Assembly: GCF_001428605.1 (NCBI RefSeq)
Contig: NZ_LMID01000016.1
Location: 62,001-126,000 of the forward strand
Reading direction: 5' to 3'
Length of the DNA stretch: 64,000 nt
Source of the DNA: Sphingomonas sp. Root720
Lineage (GTDB): Bacteria; Pseudomonadota; Alphaproteobacteria; Sphingomonadales; Sphingomonadaceae
Numbering within the stretch: the first letter of the stretch is position 1; each line of letters opens with the position of its first letter. A program made the translations under genes and the position numbers. Below the pieces are notes generated by a model. It was not told the origin of the DNA and made no database searches. It saw only the letters and a list, made by a program, of their open reading frames with translations. Shown here piece by piece: positions 17,582 to 26,913 of the stretch.

Positions 17582-19138
17582 TCAACGTGATTCGGTTGCG
17601 GGTTCCCCTACCCCTCCCTCGTGCCGGTCCGGCACACGGGCCGGTGGCCCGAGCCTGCCCAGTCTGGCGCTCGCCAGGCCCGCGGCCTCGGCCAGCGTGG
17701 CGCGGCCGGCGGTGGAGAATGCGAGCAGGAACCAGAAGCTCCCGAAAGCGAAACAGGCCGCCAGCACCAGCCCCGGCAGACTGGTGGCGCCGCCCCAGAA
17801 GCGCCATCCGGCCAGGCCGGCCAATGTGCCGGCCAGCGCGATCGCGAACGGCCAGATGATCGACAGCAGGTCGCGGTGGCGCACGGGCCCCGCCCTGCCG
17901 ACCCACCACCACAGGACCGGCATGCGGACCAGCAGGTCGCTGAGCGCATAGGCCGCCGCCACGCCGACCGCGCCCCAGGGCAGGCCCGCCGCGAAGGCGA
18001 GAATGCTCGTGACCATGTTGAACACGCCCCAGCGTCCGAACTCGCCGCCGCGCCGCTGGCTGATGAACAGCCAGCCGAAGGTGGAGGTCATCGGTTGGTG
18101 GAGCGCCGCGACGGCGAGCCAGGTGAAGATGACCGCGGCCGGCTGCCAGCGCGGTCCCATCAGCGTGACCACCAGCGGCTCCGCGAACATCAGCATGAAG
18201 GCGACGCCGGGCAGGGTGATCATCAGCATCAGCCGGATCGTGCGCCGATAGGCATGGCGGTAGCGGTGCGGTTCGTCGGCAAGGCGCGACAGCACCGGCA
18301 CCATCACCCGGCCGATCGGGTTGTTGATCTGCTGCAAAGGGAAAAGCAGCAACTTGTAGGCGCGATCGTAGAAACCCAGCTGCACCGCGCCCGCCCAGCG
18401 CCCGATCATGACATTGTCGAGATTGCGGGCGAGGAAATTGGTGAGAGTGAAAGTCGAGAGCCCCGCCCCGAGGCGAAGCAGTTCGCGCACCTCGCCGAAA
18501 GGCGCGGGCCGCCCCGGCAACCAGCGCGCCGTCAGCCACGCGCCGACCAGCCCGACCGCCATGCCGACCAGCACCGAAGCGACCAGCGCCCAGATGCTGG
18601 GCGCGAACCACGCGAGCGCGAGCGCCGCCGCGAAGCCGAACAGGGTCGAGGCGATGTCGATGAGCGCGATCGTCCCGAATCGAAGCGACCGGGTAAGCTG
18701 GGCGAAATGCTGGGTGGCGAGCCCGGAGACGAGGACAGATCCGGCCAGCGCCAAGGCCGGTGCTACGAGTCGCGGTTCGTCGAAGAAGGCCGCGATCAGC
18801 GGTGCGCACACGGCGAACGTCACGGCCAGGACAAGCGACAGCACCGCATTGATCCAGAACATCGTGCTCGCCTGGGCATGGGAGAGATGCGGGGAGGCGA
18901 TCACCGCCTGCGACAACCCGATGTCCTGCACCATCATCACGAACGCCGCCAACGGCATGACCATGGCGAACAATCCAAAGTCCGCAGGTGCGAGGAGCCG
19001 TGCCAAAATCACGACGGACAGTAATTGCGTTGCAAATTTCACAACTTGCGCGGCACCAATCGCAACCGTTCCATGAACAGCATGGCGCCGGAGGTCTCTA
19101 TTATCTGCGGAAGACCTCTCTTCCCGTGCCGATATCAT
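17582..19138 (-). CDS. Wzx-type lipopolysaccharide/polysaccharide flippase
   Basis: A 518-residue membrane protein with about 12-14 helices belonging to the MATE/MOP polysaccharide flippase family. The N-terminal segment GTVAIGAAQVVKFATQLLSVVILARLLAPADFGLFA (in parts) is characteristic of this family. It should flip the undecaprenyl-linked repeat across the inner membrane, upstream of polymerisation. The last 40 residues are hydrophilic. It begins the leftward flippase/co-polymerase/barrel group, 49 bases before the Wzc-like gene. A ribosome site is not obvious at the ATG. Confidence 0.9.
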   Translation of the reverse strand: MISAREERSSADNRDLRRHAVHGTVAIGAAQVVKFATQLLSVVILARLLAPADFGLFAMVMPLAAFVMMVQDIGLSQAVIASPHLSHAQASTMFWINAVLSLVLAVTFAVCAPLIAAFFDEPRLVAPALALAGSVLVSGLATQHFAQLTRSLRFGTIALIDIASTLFGFAAALALAWFAPSIWALVASVLVGMAVGLVGAWLTARWLPGRPAPFGEVRELLRLGAGLSTFTLTNFLARNLDNVMIGRWAGAVQLGFYDRAYKLLLFPLQQINNPIGRVMVPVLSRLADEPHRYRHAYRRTIRLMLMITLPGVAFMLMFAEPLVVTLMGPRWQPAAVIFTWLAVAALHQPMTSTFGWLFISQRRGGEFGRWGVFNMVTSILAFAAGLPWGAVGVAAAYALSDLLVRMPVLWWWVGRAGPVRHRDLLSIIWPFAIALAGTLAGLAGWRFWGGATSLPGLVLAACFAFGSFWFLLAFSTAGRATLAEAAGLASARLGRLGPPARVPDRHEGGVGEPATESR

Positions 19139-19385
19139 GGCAGTGCACCACCCTACGGTTAGTGTTTACTGCCCCCCAACGCGATCGTTATATTCGCACT
19201 GCAGCATAAAACCATCTTTTTTTCATCCGAGCATCGGAATAGGGTTGGGCAACGGACTCACAAGGCCTTGCGCGCCGGATGGCCCCGATGGGGCGCGCAA
19301 GGCAGGTCGCGGGCGAAGCCGTCGACCGGTGATCCACACCGAATCGCCTCCGGGGGGGAGGCGTGACAACGGAGACACGGCCCAT

Positions 19386-20630
19386 ATGACCGATGCCGCG
19401 AATGCCCCCCTTCCCGTGACGGTGCTGATGCCGACCTTCAACCGCGCCCATTACCTGGCCGAGGCGCTGGATAGCGTGCTGGGCCAGGAGCCTCCGCCCG
19501 CGGAGGTGATCGTCATCGACGATGGCTCGGAGGATGCGACGGGCGAGGTCGTCGCCGCCTATGCGGCGCGTGGCGTGGCCTATGTGCGGCAGGACAATGC
19601 CGGCAAGGCCGCCGCGCTGAACAACGGCCTGGCCCGCGCCTCGCAGGACTTCGTCTGGATCTTCGACGATGACGATATCGCCGCGAAGGGCACGCTCGCC
19701 GCGCTCCACCAGGCGCTGGTCGATCGTCCCGATGCCGGTTACGCCTATGGGCTGTGCGACAAATTCTTCGGCGAATGGCCGAACGATGCGCGCGAGCGCA
19801 ACACCGCCTATGCGTCGGACGAGCGCGCGGCGCTGTATGTCCGGCTGATGGAGGATTTCTTCATCTGGCAGGGCGCCATGCTCGCGCGGCGGAGCTGCTA
19901 CGCCGCTGTCGGGCCGTTCGACACCCGCCTCGCCCGGTCGCAGGACTACGAGATGGCGCTGCGGCTGGGACGGGCGTTCAAGGGGGTCGGCCTGCCGATC
20001 GTCGCCTTCCATCAACGCCACCATGCCGGCGTGCGCGGCCCCAAGGGCGCGACCGTCAAGGCGCACGAGGTCGAGCAGGCCTGGCGGAAGTACAACCACC
20101 TGATCTTCCGCGAGCTTCACGGCAGCCACGAGCTGGCCGAATTCTACATCGGCACGCCGCAGAATGGCGAACTGTCCCCGCGCGAGACGCTGACCGCGCT
20201 GATCCAGCGCGGCAGCATCATGGCGCGCAAGGGGCTGTGGGACCTCGCGGCCGCCGATTTCGAGGCGGCCGCGCAGCGGGCCGGATCGCTCGCCGTCGTC
20301 GACCTTTGCGAGCAGGAGAAGGCCGCGCTGCGCCGCATCTTCCAGCGCGGTGCCCGGTCGATCTTCCAGGACGGGCGCGAGGCGCGACGCTTCTTCGGTG
20401 CCATCGCGGCCTTCCCGAAATCGCTCCGCAACCGGATAGAGGGCAATATGCTGCTGCCCGTCACCTATCGCATGCGGCGCCTGTCGGGCGTCACCGACCG
20501 CAGGTTCGAGCTCGGCCAGCTCGGCATCATGGCCCGCCACCTGTTCAAGCGATCGTCGATCCGGTCCTATTTCGACGCGCGCCGCACAGATCGCGGCATG
20601 TATGGCGTGGAGCCGCTCGCCGCCGCCTGA
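19386..20630 (+). CDS. Family 2 glycosyltransferase
   Basis: A 414-residue protein. The first 110 residues form a GT-A domain: VTVLMPTFNRAHYLAEALDS, IVIDDGSEDAT and a metal-binding IFDDDD. The start at 19386 is preferred to a long upstream extension because the domain begins right after it and a GGAG lies about 11 bases before it. The C-terminal half is helical and without an obvious family. It probably adds one sugar of the exopolysaccharide repeat. It is the only rightward gene between two leftward groups and converges on the GMC oxidoreductase. Confidence 0.88.
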   Translation: MTDAANAPLPVTVLMPTFNRAHYLAEALDSVLGQEPPPAEVIVIDDGSEDATGEVVAAYAARGVAYVRQDNAGKAAALNNGLARASQDFVWIFDDDDIAAKGTLAALHQALVDRPDAGYAYGLCDKFFGEWPNDARERNTAYASDERAALYVRLMEDFFIWQGAMLARRSCYAAVGPFDTRLARSQDYEMALRLGRAFKGVGLPIVAFHQRHHAGVRGPKGATVKAHEVEQAWRKYNHLIFRELHGSHELAEFYIGTPQNGELSPRETLTALIQRGSIMARKGLWDLAAADFEAAAQRAGSLAVVDLCEQEKAALRRIFQRGARSIFQDGREARRFFGAIAAFPKSLRNRIEGNMLLPVTYRMRRLSGVTDRRFELGQLGIMARHLFKRSSIRSYFDARRTDRGMYGVEPLAAA

Positions 20631-20655
20631 TGTCGGAAGAGTGCGTCGGCGTCGT

Positions 20656-22263
20656 TCAGCCGTCCACGGTCGGCGTGAGCACGGGCGCCGCGAGCTTGCC
20701 GATCCGCTCGGCCAGCCGCAGCGCCAGCGCGACGATCGTGAAGGTGGGGTTGGCATGGCCGCCGGTCGGCATGACCGAGGCGCCGCAGACGTGGAGATTG
20801 GCAAGCTGGTGGACCCGGCCATCGGCATCGACGGTGCCGGTCGCCGGGGTCGCCGACATGCGGGTCGCGCCCAGATGGTGGTAGCTTTCCATCATATGCT
20901 CGGCGGTCAGCCCGCCGCTTTCCTCGAGGCCGGCGATCGGCAGCAATGAGCCCCATCCCTGCCGGGCGAACATCTCGCGGATGCGGCCGGTGAAATGCGC
21001 AACCGTCCGCCGTTCGAGGTCGGCGATCCGCCAATCGACCCGGACCTTGTTGAGCCCGAAGCTGTCCTTGCTGTCGGCGAGCGCGATCCGGCTCGCGCGA
21101 TCGGGGGCCTGTTCGACATCGACGACGACGCTCGCCACCGGATCGGCGAGGATCGGATGCACGCCGCGCGCATAGCGCCAGACGTCGCGGCAAAAGTCGC
21201 CGGGCCTGACGCCCTGCCGCGGCGCGGTCATCCGGATCCGGTTGAGCGGCGTCCCGGCGCGCAGCTGCTGGATCGCGTCGCGCAGCGATCCCGGCCTCGG
21301 CGCGTAGCGGATTACCGCACTGGCATTGAGCAGCTGTTCGGAGCGCTGCTGCCGATCGCGCAGGACCAGGCCGGTCTCATATTCGGTGCCGCTCCGGACG
21401 ACGAAGCGGTTGAGCAGGTTCTGCAGCCCCATTCCGGCCGGGTCGAGCATGACGTCGGCCACCTTCACGCGCGGATGCTGCATGAAATAGTGCCCGGTCG
21501 TCTGCCCGACGGCACGCAGCGGGCCGCTGGCGGTGATCGCCGCGTTGAGCAGCAGCCGGGCATTCTCGATCCCGCCGCAGCAGAGCACGAAATGCCGGGC
21601 CTCGACCCGCACCGAGCCCCCCCTGGCGGACTCGGCGACGATGGCGCGAATATGGTTGTCGTCGGCGCTATCCTCGATCCGGGTCAGATTGGCGTGGAGG
21701 ATGAGCTTGGCCCGGCGGGACCGCCGCAGTTCGGCCAGGTAGCGGCTACCCCAATCCTGGTAGCGATTGCGGCCGTGCGGGGCGAAGCGCCACAGAAAGG
21801 GTTCGATGGCTTCGTCGACCATGTCGAAGGCGGCGAGCCGTTCGAACTCGCGCACATGCTCGCGCCAGGGTTCGCCGAAGCCGCACATCGCCTCGGCCGC
21901 GCGGTAATAGGGCCGGAGGTCGTCGAGCCCGATCGGCCAGCCACTGCCCGGAACCCAGTCGCGCCGTTCGAAATCGATCGGGTCGAGTTCGGCGCAGCGG
22001 CCGGTCCAGCTGCCGGTGGCACCGCCCAGCCGGCGGAAGCGGCCTTCGTCGAGACGGATTGGCGCGCCAATCGATTCGCCGTCGAGCAGGGCCTGCTGCG
22101 CCAGCTCGGTCTTCGTGCCGCCCGCTTCGAGCAGGCACAGGTCCACGCCGCGGTCGAGCAAGGCCTTGGCGATAGTGACGCCCGCCGCGCCACCGCCCAC
22201 GATACATATCGCGGAGTTCACCCACAGCTGGCCATCGGCCACCTGCTCGAGATCGATGATCAA
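20656..22263 (-). CDS. GMC-family FAD-dependent oxidoreductase in exopolysaccharide locus
   Basis: A 535-residue flavoenzyme. The start is TTG at 22263 with AAGGGG 6-7 bases before it. The FAD-binding Rossmann motif IVGGGAAGVTIAKALLDRG is at residues 20-39 and the GATGSWTG loop near residue 80. The C-terminal region has HHLGATRM and, near the end, THE family pattern GGHANPTFTIVALALR, in which His and Asn sit where GMC active-site residues usually do. It follows a family 2 glycosyltransferase by 39 bases on the same strand, so the two are probably co-transcribed. A role in oxidising a sugar, polyol or lipid of the polysaccharide pathway is plausible but unproven. Confidence 0.85.
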   Translation of the reverse strand: MIIDLEQVADGQLWVNSAICIVGGGAAGVTIAKALLDRGVDLCLLEAGGTKTELAQQALLDGESIGAPIRLDEGRFRRLGGATGSWTGRCAELDPIDFERRDWVPGSGWPIGLDDLRPYYRAAEAMCGFGEPWREHVREFERLAAFDMVDEAIEPFLWRFAPHGRNRYQDWGSRYLAELRRSRRAKLILHANLTRIEDSADDNHIRAIVAESARGGSVRVEARHFVLCCGGIENARLLLNAAITASGPLRAVGQTTGHYFMQHPRVKVADVMLDPAGMGLQNLLNRFVVRSGTEYETGLVLRDRQQRSEQLLNASAVIRYAPRPGSLRDAIQQLRAGTPLNRIRMTAPRQGVRPGDFCRDVWRYARGVHPILADPVASVVVDVEQAPDRASRIALADSKDSFGLNKVRVDWRIADLERRTVAHFTGRIREMFARQGWGSLLPIAGLEESGGLTAEHMMESYHHLGATRMSATPATGTVDADGRVHQLANLHVCGASVMPTGGHANPTFTIVALALRLAERIGKLAAPVLTPTVDG

Positions 22264-22302
22264 TCCGTTCCCCTTGTGCCATTCTCCCTGGCGGCTGCCA
22301 CG

Positions 22303-23292
22303 TCAGCCGAACAAATAGCGCAGCGCGCCCTCGGGCTCCATCGCCCCGTCGATATCGCTCCGGCGGCGCAGCTTGTCGCGGGCGACGTCCTGCGCGATCC
22401 GCCACAAGGTCGCGGGCCGGCGGGCATAGTCGCTCACCGCGCGCGGAAGGCCGCCGCTGTGCTTGCGGTCGAGGAAATCGCGGTGGTGCAGCTTGCGCCG
22501 GACATGGCCGAGATGACGCTCGACCAGGGCGCGGTCGCCGGCGGGCAGTCCAGGAAGGCCGAGCAGCCGCTCATGCGCGACCGCCAGCGCCGCGAGATCG
22601 GCGGTACGGTGCCGACCGCTGAGCGAATGCGCGCGCTCGACCGCGACATAGCCGCAAAGGTCGGTCAGCCGGAACCGCGCCCCGGCCGCGAGCGCCTGGC
22701 AATAAAGGATGAAATCCTCCCCCAGTCGCAGCGCCTCGTCGTAACCCAGCCCGTTCCGCACGAGAAAATCGCGGCGCATCAGCGGCTTCAGGAAGCCCAG
22801 CTCGCCGCGCATTACCCCGCGCCGCGGAATATTGCCGGCGACGAAGGCGGGGAGCCCTATCAGCCGCCCGTTGGCGGGAAAATCGCGCAGGTCGGCGAAA
22901 GCGAACCCCGCTGCCCGGCTTTCGGGCACGAAGGCGATATTGTCGGCGATCATGTCCCAGTCGGGCATCGCCAGCAGCCGGGCGAAGCGGCCAGGCACGA
23001 TGAAATCGTCGGCATCGAGGACCGCGACGAGATCGGCCGAACTGGACCGGAGCGCGAAATTGCGCGCGACCGACGGCCCCCGGTTCCGATCGTGGCGCAG
23101 GATGGCGAGACGGCCGCTGCCGTCGTCGGCCTCGGCGGCGCGGGCCGGGGTAGCATCGGTCGAGGCGTCATCGACCACGATGACCTCCCGAACCTCGGGC
23201 TCGCGCAGCGCCGACGCCACGGCGCGGGCGATCGTCCGCTCCCCATTATAGGCGGCGACGATGACGCAGACCCCCTGCTGCCGGTCGGACAT
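22303..23292 (-). CDS. Family 2 glycosyltransferase
   Basis: A 329-residue GT-A transferase. The sequence opens with GVCVIVAAYNGERTIARAVAS, followed by IVVDDAST and the metal site VLDADD. The start at 23292 has GGGAG about 10 bases upstream; an in-frame extension to 23403 lacks family sequence. The C-terminal part is basic. It precedes the GMC oxidoreductase, and its upstream region faces the divergent GT4-like gene. It is one of five glycosyltransferase genes in the locus. Confidence 0.88.
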   Translation of the reverse strand: MSDRQQGVCVIVAAYNGERTIARAVASALREPEVREVIVVDDASTDATPARAAEADDGSGRLAILRHDRNRGPSVARNFALRSSSADLVAVLDADDFIVPGRFARLLAMPDWDMIADNIAFVPESRAAGFAFADLRDFPANGRLIGLPAFVAGNIPRRGVMRGELGFLKPLMRRDFLVRNGLGYDEALRLGEDFILYCQALAAGARFRLTDLCGYVAVERAHSLSGRHRTADLAALAVAHERLLGLPGLPAGDRALVERHLGHVRRKLHHRDFLDRKHSGGLPRAVSDYARRPATLWRIAQDVARDKLRRRSDIDGAMEPEGALRYLFG

Positions 23293-23525
23293 CAGCGGAG
23301 GCTCCCTGTCGGAGAAGGAGGGAAATCGGCCATCCGCCAGAGGATATACATCTCCCCGTCGCTGGCAGGGTCCGCGGCGTTCGTTCGGGCCGCCAAACTG
23401 CACGGGCCATCGAAGAAACCGCGATCGACGCGAAAAACGGCTATTGCCGACACGCGTTGGGTGCAGCGCAATAAGACGGTGGTCGACACGGGGGATTCGC
23501 GGCGGGGGCCTCGAAAGGAACCAGG

Positions 23526-24647
23526 TTGAAGGTCGCTTATTTCGTCCATGACCTGCACGATGCAGCGGTCGCGCGGCGGATCGTCATGATGCAAGCGGGC
23601 GGGCTGGAGCCGGTGGTGCTGGGCTTCCGCCGTTCTCCCCTCGCCCCCGCCGACATCGGCGGCGCTCCGGTGGTCGATCTGGGCCGCACCGCCGATGCCA
23701 GGCTGGGTCAGCGCGCCGCGGCGGTGCTGCGCAACTGGTTGTTTGCGAGCCGCATCGGCACGGCGGTCCAGGACTGTTCCATCTACATGGCGCGCAACCT
23801 GGAATCCCTGATTCTCGCGGCGCGCGTCGCGGGAGGCCGGCCGGACGTGCGCCTCGTTTACGAATGTCTCGATATCCATCGCACCCTGCTCGGTACCCGG
23901 GCGGTCGATCGGCTGATCCAGAAAATTGAGCGGGCGCATCTCGAACGGGTCGACCTGCTCGTCACCAGCTCGCCGGCGTTCCTATCCAACTATTTCACGC
24001 CGCGCCTGTCGCCGCCGGAGCCTGCGCTGCTCGTCGAGAACAAGGTGCTGCGCCTTGCCGAGGCCATTGCCCGTCCCGACCTGCCGCGCGACCCCGGACC
24101 ACCCTGGACGATCGGCTGGTTCGGCATGCTGCGCTGCCAAAGATCGCTCGACATGCTGGCCGCGCTTGCACGACAGGCCGAGGGACGGGTGAAGGTGCTG
24201 ATCGCCGGCAAGCCCGCGCGCTCGGAGATCCCCGATTTCGACCGGGTGGTCCGCGACAGCGACGGGCTCGCCTATGCCGGCCCCTACATGCCCGATGATC
24301 TGCCCGGACTCTACCGGCGCACCCATTTCACCTGGGCGATCGACTATTTCGAGGAGGGACTCAACTCCTCCTGGCTGCTGCCCAACCGGCTGTACGAGGG
24401 CAGCTTCCATGGATCGGTGCCGATCGCGCTCGACCATGTCGAGACCGGCGCATGGCTGCGACGGCGCGGTGCCGGCGTCCTGCTCCGCGATCCGGTCCCG
24501 GAACTCGCGGCACTCCTCGGTACGCTCGACGAGGCGGGCTATGCGGCGGAACGGGCCCGGCTCGACCATATCCCGCTGCCCGACCTGGTGACCGGGCGCG
24601 AGGATTGCGCCGCATTGGCGGCGGCGCTGGCGGGGCGCGGCGCGTGA
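23526..24647 (+). CDS. GT4-like glycosyltransferase
   Basis: A 373-residue protein starting at TTG 23526 with AAAGGA about 7 bases upstream. It has a GT-B appearance: KVAYFVHDLHDAAVARRI at the start, a middle GWFGMLRCQRS, VLIAGKPA, and a C-terminal LPNRLYEGSFHGSVPIALD segment corresponding to the donor-binding region. Related proteins act as galactosyl- or glucosyltransferases in sphingan clusters, but the donor cannot be read here. Its TGA lies within the GTG start of the following ExoA-like gene (GTGA overlap). Confidence 0.85.
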   Translation: MKVAYFVHDLHDAAVARRIVMMQAGGLEPVVLGFRRSPLAPADIGGAPVVDLGRTADARLGQRAAAVLRNWLFASRIGTAVQDCSIYMARNLESLILAARVAGGRPDVRLVYECLDIHRTLLGTRAVDRLIQKIERAHLERVDLLVTSSPAFLSNYFTPRLSPPEPALLVENKVLRLAEAIARPDLPRDPGPPWTIGWFGMLRCQRSLDMLAALARQAEGRVKVLIAGKPARSEIPDFDRVVRDSDGLAYAGPYMPDDLPGLYRRTHFTWAIDYFEEGLNSSWLLPNRLYEGSFHGSVPIALDHVETGAWLRRRGAGVLLRDPVPELAALLGTLDEAGYAAERARLDHIPLPDLVTGREDCAALAAALAGRGA

Positions 24648-25654
24648 CGGCGGCGGACATCCTCGCCGGCGACGTGCTGATCGTCATCCCCTGCCTGAAC
24701 GAGCAGGCAAATCTGCCGCGCCTGCTCGATCGGCTGGTCGCCGACACCGGCGGCGCCGACATCGTCGTCGCCGACGGCGGCAGCACCGACCGCAGCCTGG
24801 AGATCGTCGCCGACTATCGCCGCCGCCACCGGAACATCCACCTGCTGCCCAACCCGCGCCGCATCCAGAGCGCCGGGGTCAACCTCGCCGTGACGACGAT
24901 GGGGCGCGGCAAACGATGGCTGCTGCGGATCGACGCGCATTGCGACTATCCCGACGGATATATGGCCGGCCTGCTCGACAGCGCCGCCCGCCATGACGCG
25001 ACATCGGTGGTCGTGCCGATGGTGACGCGCGGGCAGGCCTGTTTCCAGCGGGCCTGCGCCGAGGCGCAGAACTCGCTGATCGGCACCGGCGGGTCGCCGC
25101 ACCGGCATCTCGGCGAGGGGCGCTATGTCGACCATGGCCATCATGCACTGATGCGGATCGACCTGTTCCTGAAGGTCGGCGGCTACCGCGAGGCGCAGAG
25201 CCATAACGAGGATGCTGAGCTCGACATCCGTCTCCAGGCGGCGGGCGGGCGCATCTGGCTCGAGCCGGGCCAGGCTATCGTCTACCATCCGCGCAAGACG
25301 GCGGGCGCGCTGCTGCGCCAATATTTCAGATATGGCGAGGGCCGCGCCCGGACGATGCGGCTGCACCGCATCCGGCTGAAGCCCCGCCAGGCGTTGCCCC
25401 TGCTGGTACCGGTGGCGATCGCGCTGCTGCCTCTCGCCCTGCTGCACCCGATCTTCGCGCTGCCCGCGATCGGCTGGGCGGCGATCTGCCTGACCTACGG
25501 GATGCTGCTGGGCTTGCGGCAACGGTCGGCCTGTGCCGCCGCCAGCGGCTTTGCGGCGATGATCATGCATCTGGGCTGGGGCAGCGGCTATCTCCGGCAG
25601 CTGGTCCAGCCGCGTCCCGGCGAGCGGCACTTGCCGGCGTTGACCTTCCGATGA
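24644..25654 (+). CDS. ExoA-like family 2 glycosyltransferase
   Basis: A 336-residue membrane-associated transferase starting at GTG 24644, overlapping the previous stop. The N-terminal GT-A domain has VLIVIPCLNEQANLPRLLDRL (in parts), VVADGGSTD and the acceptor-site-like SHNEDAELDIRLQAAGG. The last 90 residues contain two hydrophobic segments (PLLVPVAIALLPLALLHPIF in part, and AAICLTYGMLLGL), as in succinoglycan ExoA-type enzymes. It probably adds a sugar at the cytoplasmic membrane face. Its stop overlaps the ATG of the acyltransferase by 4 bases. Confidence 0.9.
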   Translation: MTAADILAGDVLIVIPCLNEQANLPRLLDRLVADTGGADIVVADGGSTDRSLEIVADYRRRHRNIHLLPNPRRIQSAGVNLAVTTMGRGKRWLLRIDAHCDYPDGYMAGLLDSAARHDATSVVVPMVTRGQACFQRACAEAQNSLIGTGGSPHRHLGEGRYVDHGHHALMRIDLFLKVGGYREAQSHNEDAELDIRLQAAGGRIWLEPGQAIVYHPRKTAGALLRQYFRYGEGRARTMRLHRIRLKPRQALPLLVPVAIALLPLALLHPIFALPAIGWAAICLTYGMLLGLRQRSACAAASGFAAMIMHLGWGSGYLRQLVQPRPGERHLPALTFR

Positions 25655-26682
25655 GCAGCCGGGCGCCCGGCAAGCCCCTGGCGGCGGGCACGGTCGCGGT
25701 ACCGAAGGCGATCGACCGGGTACAGGTGACGCGCGGCCTCGCCTGCCTGCTGCTCGTGCTGTTCCACGTCGTCGGCGGCAAGGCGGACGACGGGCTGCGG
25801 ATCGCCGATGCCAGCATCGGCCGCCAGGTCCTCGACGTCCTGCTCTATGTCCGGATGCCGCTGTTCGCCTTCATCTCCGGTTATGTCTATACATTTAAGC
25901 CGCTCGACCCGGCGCGGCCCGGCCGCTTCCTGCAAGGCAAGCTGCGGCGGCTGGCGCTGCCGCTGCTGTCGGCGACGACGCTCTTCTACCTGGTGGCGCT
26001 GGCGCGCGCGCCGATGCCGCCCGCCGATGCCGCCGCCGGCCTTCTCCACGCCTATTTCTTCTCCTACGAAATCTACTGGTTCCTGCAGGCGATGCTGCTG
26101 ATCTTCCTGCTGCTGCCCTTGCTCGAACGCTTCCTGCTCGGGTCGCCGCGGGGCTGCGCCATGGCGGTGCTGGTCGCCTTCCTGCTGACCGTCCCCGCCG
26201 AACCGTTCGATTTCCTGTCGATCAACGGCGCGGCCTTCCTGGCGCCCTTCTTCTTCATCGGCATCGCCGCGCGGCGCTTCATCGGCGAGCTGACGCCGAA
26301 TTGGACATGGCTGCTGCTGGCGATCCTGGTCGTGGCCTTCGCTCTCCACGCCTACAACGTGGCGACGATGCCACCGCACATGGGCGCGCGGCGCGGCACC
26401 TGGCTATCGCTGATAATCGGCGGAATCTCGCCGCTGCTGCTGATCGGCCATGTGCCGAGGGTGGCGCTGCTCGCACGGATCGGCGCCTCGTCCTTCGCGA
26501 TCTTCCTGTTCCACATCTTCTTCATCGTCGCGATGCGGATGCTGCTGAAGACGCTCGGGATCGAGAGTTTCGCGATCCATCTGATCGCGGGCCTCGCCGC
26601 GGCAATTGCCGGACCGATGCTGCTGGAGGCCCTTCTGGCGAAGGGGAAGGTGACGCGCCGCCTGTTCCTCGGCCTGCGTTGA
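25651..26682 (+). CDS. Acyltransferase family 3 membrane protein
   Basis: A 343-residue integral membrane protein of the acyltransferase-3/ExoZ family. The first helix carries RVQVTRGLACLLLVLFHVVGG with the conserved Arg and His, followed by FAFISGYVY and about nine further helices. It is the second such enzyme in the locus and the last gene of a three-gene coupled unit with two glycosyltransferases. It may modify a different sugar or use a different acyl donor from the first enzyme. The ATG overlaps the upstream stop as ATGA. Confidence 0.87.
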   Translation: MSSRAPGKPLAAGTVAVPKAIDRVQVTRGLACLLLVLFHVVGGKADDGLRIADASIGRQVLDVLLYVRMPLFAFISGYVYTFKPLDPARPGRFLQGKLRRLALPLLSATTLFYLVALARAPMPPADAAAGLLHAYFFSYEIYWFLQAMLLIFLLLPLLERFLLGSPRGCAMAVLVAFLLTVPAEPFDFLSINGAAFLAPFFFIGIAARRFIGELTPNWTWLLLAILVVAFALHAYNVATMPPHMGARRGTWLSLIIGGISPLLLIGHVPRVALLARIGASSFAIFLFHIFFIVAMRMLLKTLGIESFAIHLIAGLAAAIAGPMLLEALLAKGKVTRRLFLGLR

Positions 26683-26832
26683 TCAGCTCAGCAAGGCTCC
26701 GGCGACGAGGACCGGAGCCCAGGAGGCCAGCGCAAGGACGATCGCGACCATGACGCAGGCACCCGGATGCCATCGGCTATCCCTATCGACCACGGAGGCG
26801 GTGCGTTCGGCGGCGACGATCTTGCTGATCAT
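26683..26832 (-). CDS. Small predicted membrane protein (49 aa)
   Basis: A short ORF with a clear ribosome site (GAGGGAG, 7 bases before the ATG). The peptide has a polar start (MISKIVAAERTASVVDRDSR) and one hydrophobic helix (about residues 27-48). Its stop directly follows the acyltransferase stop on the opposite strand. Function unknown. Two other tiny membrane ORFs of similar layout occur in this window at 4041-4184 and 42437-42544, without clear sequence similarity. Confidence 0.5.
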   Translation of the reverse strand: MISKIVAAERTASVVDRDSRWHPGACVMVAIVLALASWAPVLVAGALLS

Positions 26833-26913
26833 GGGCGACTCCCTCGCCAGGATCATAGAAGGCGAGGTGCTAACAAGTGGTAAAGGCGAAAGGTCGCACG
26901 CCGTGCCGGCCCG

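Noticed and set aside
20995-23529. An 844-codon plus-strand ORF opposite the GMC and glycosyltransferase genes
   Set aside because: Both minus-strand genes show clear family motifs; the plus frame has none.
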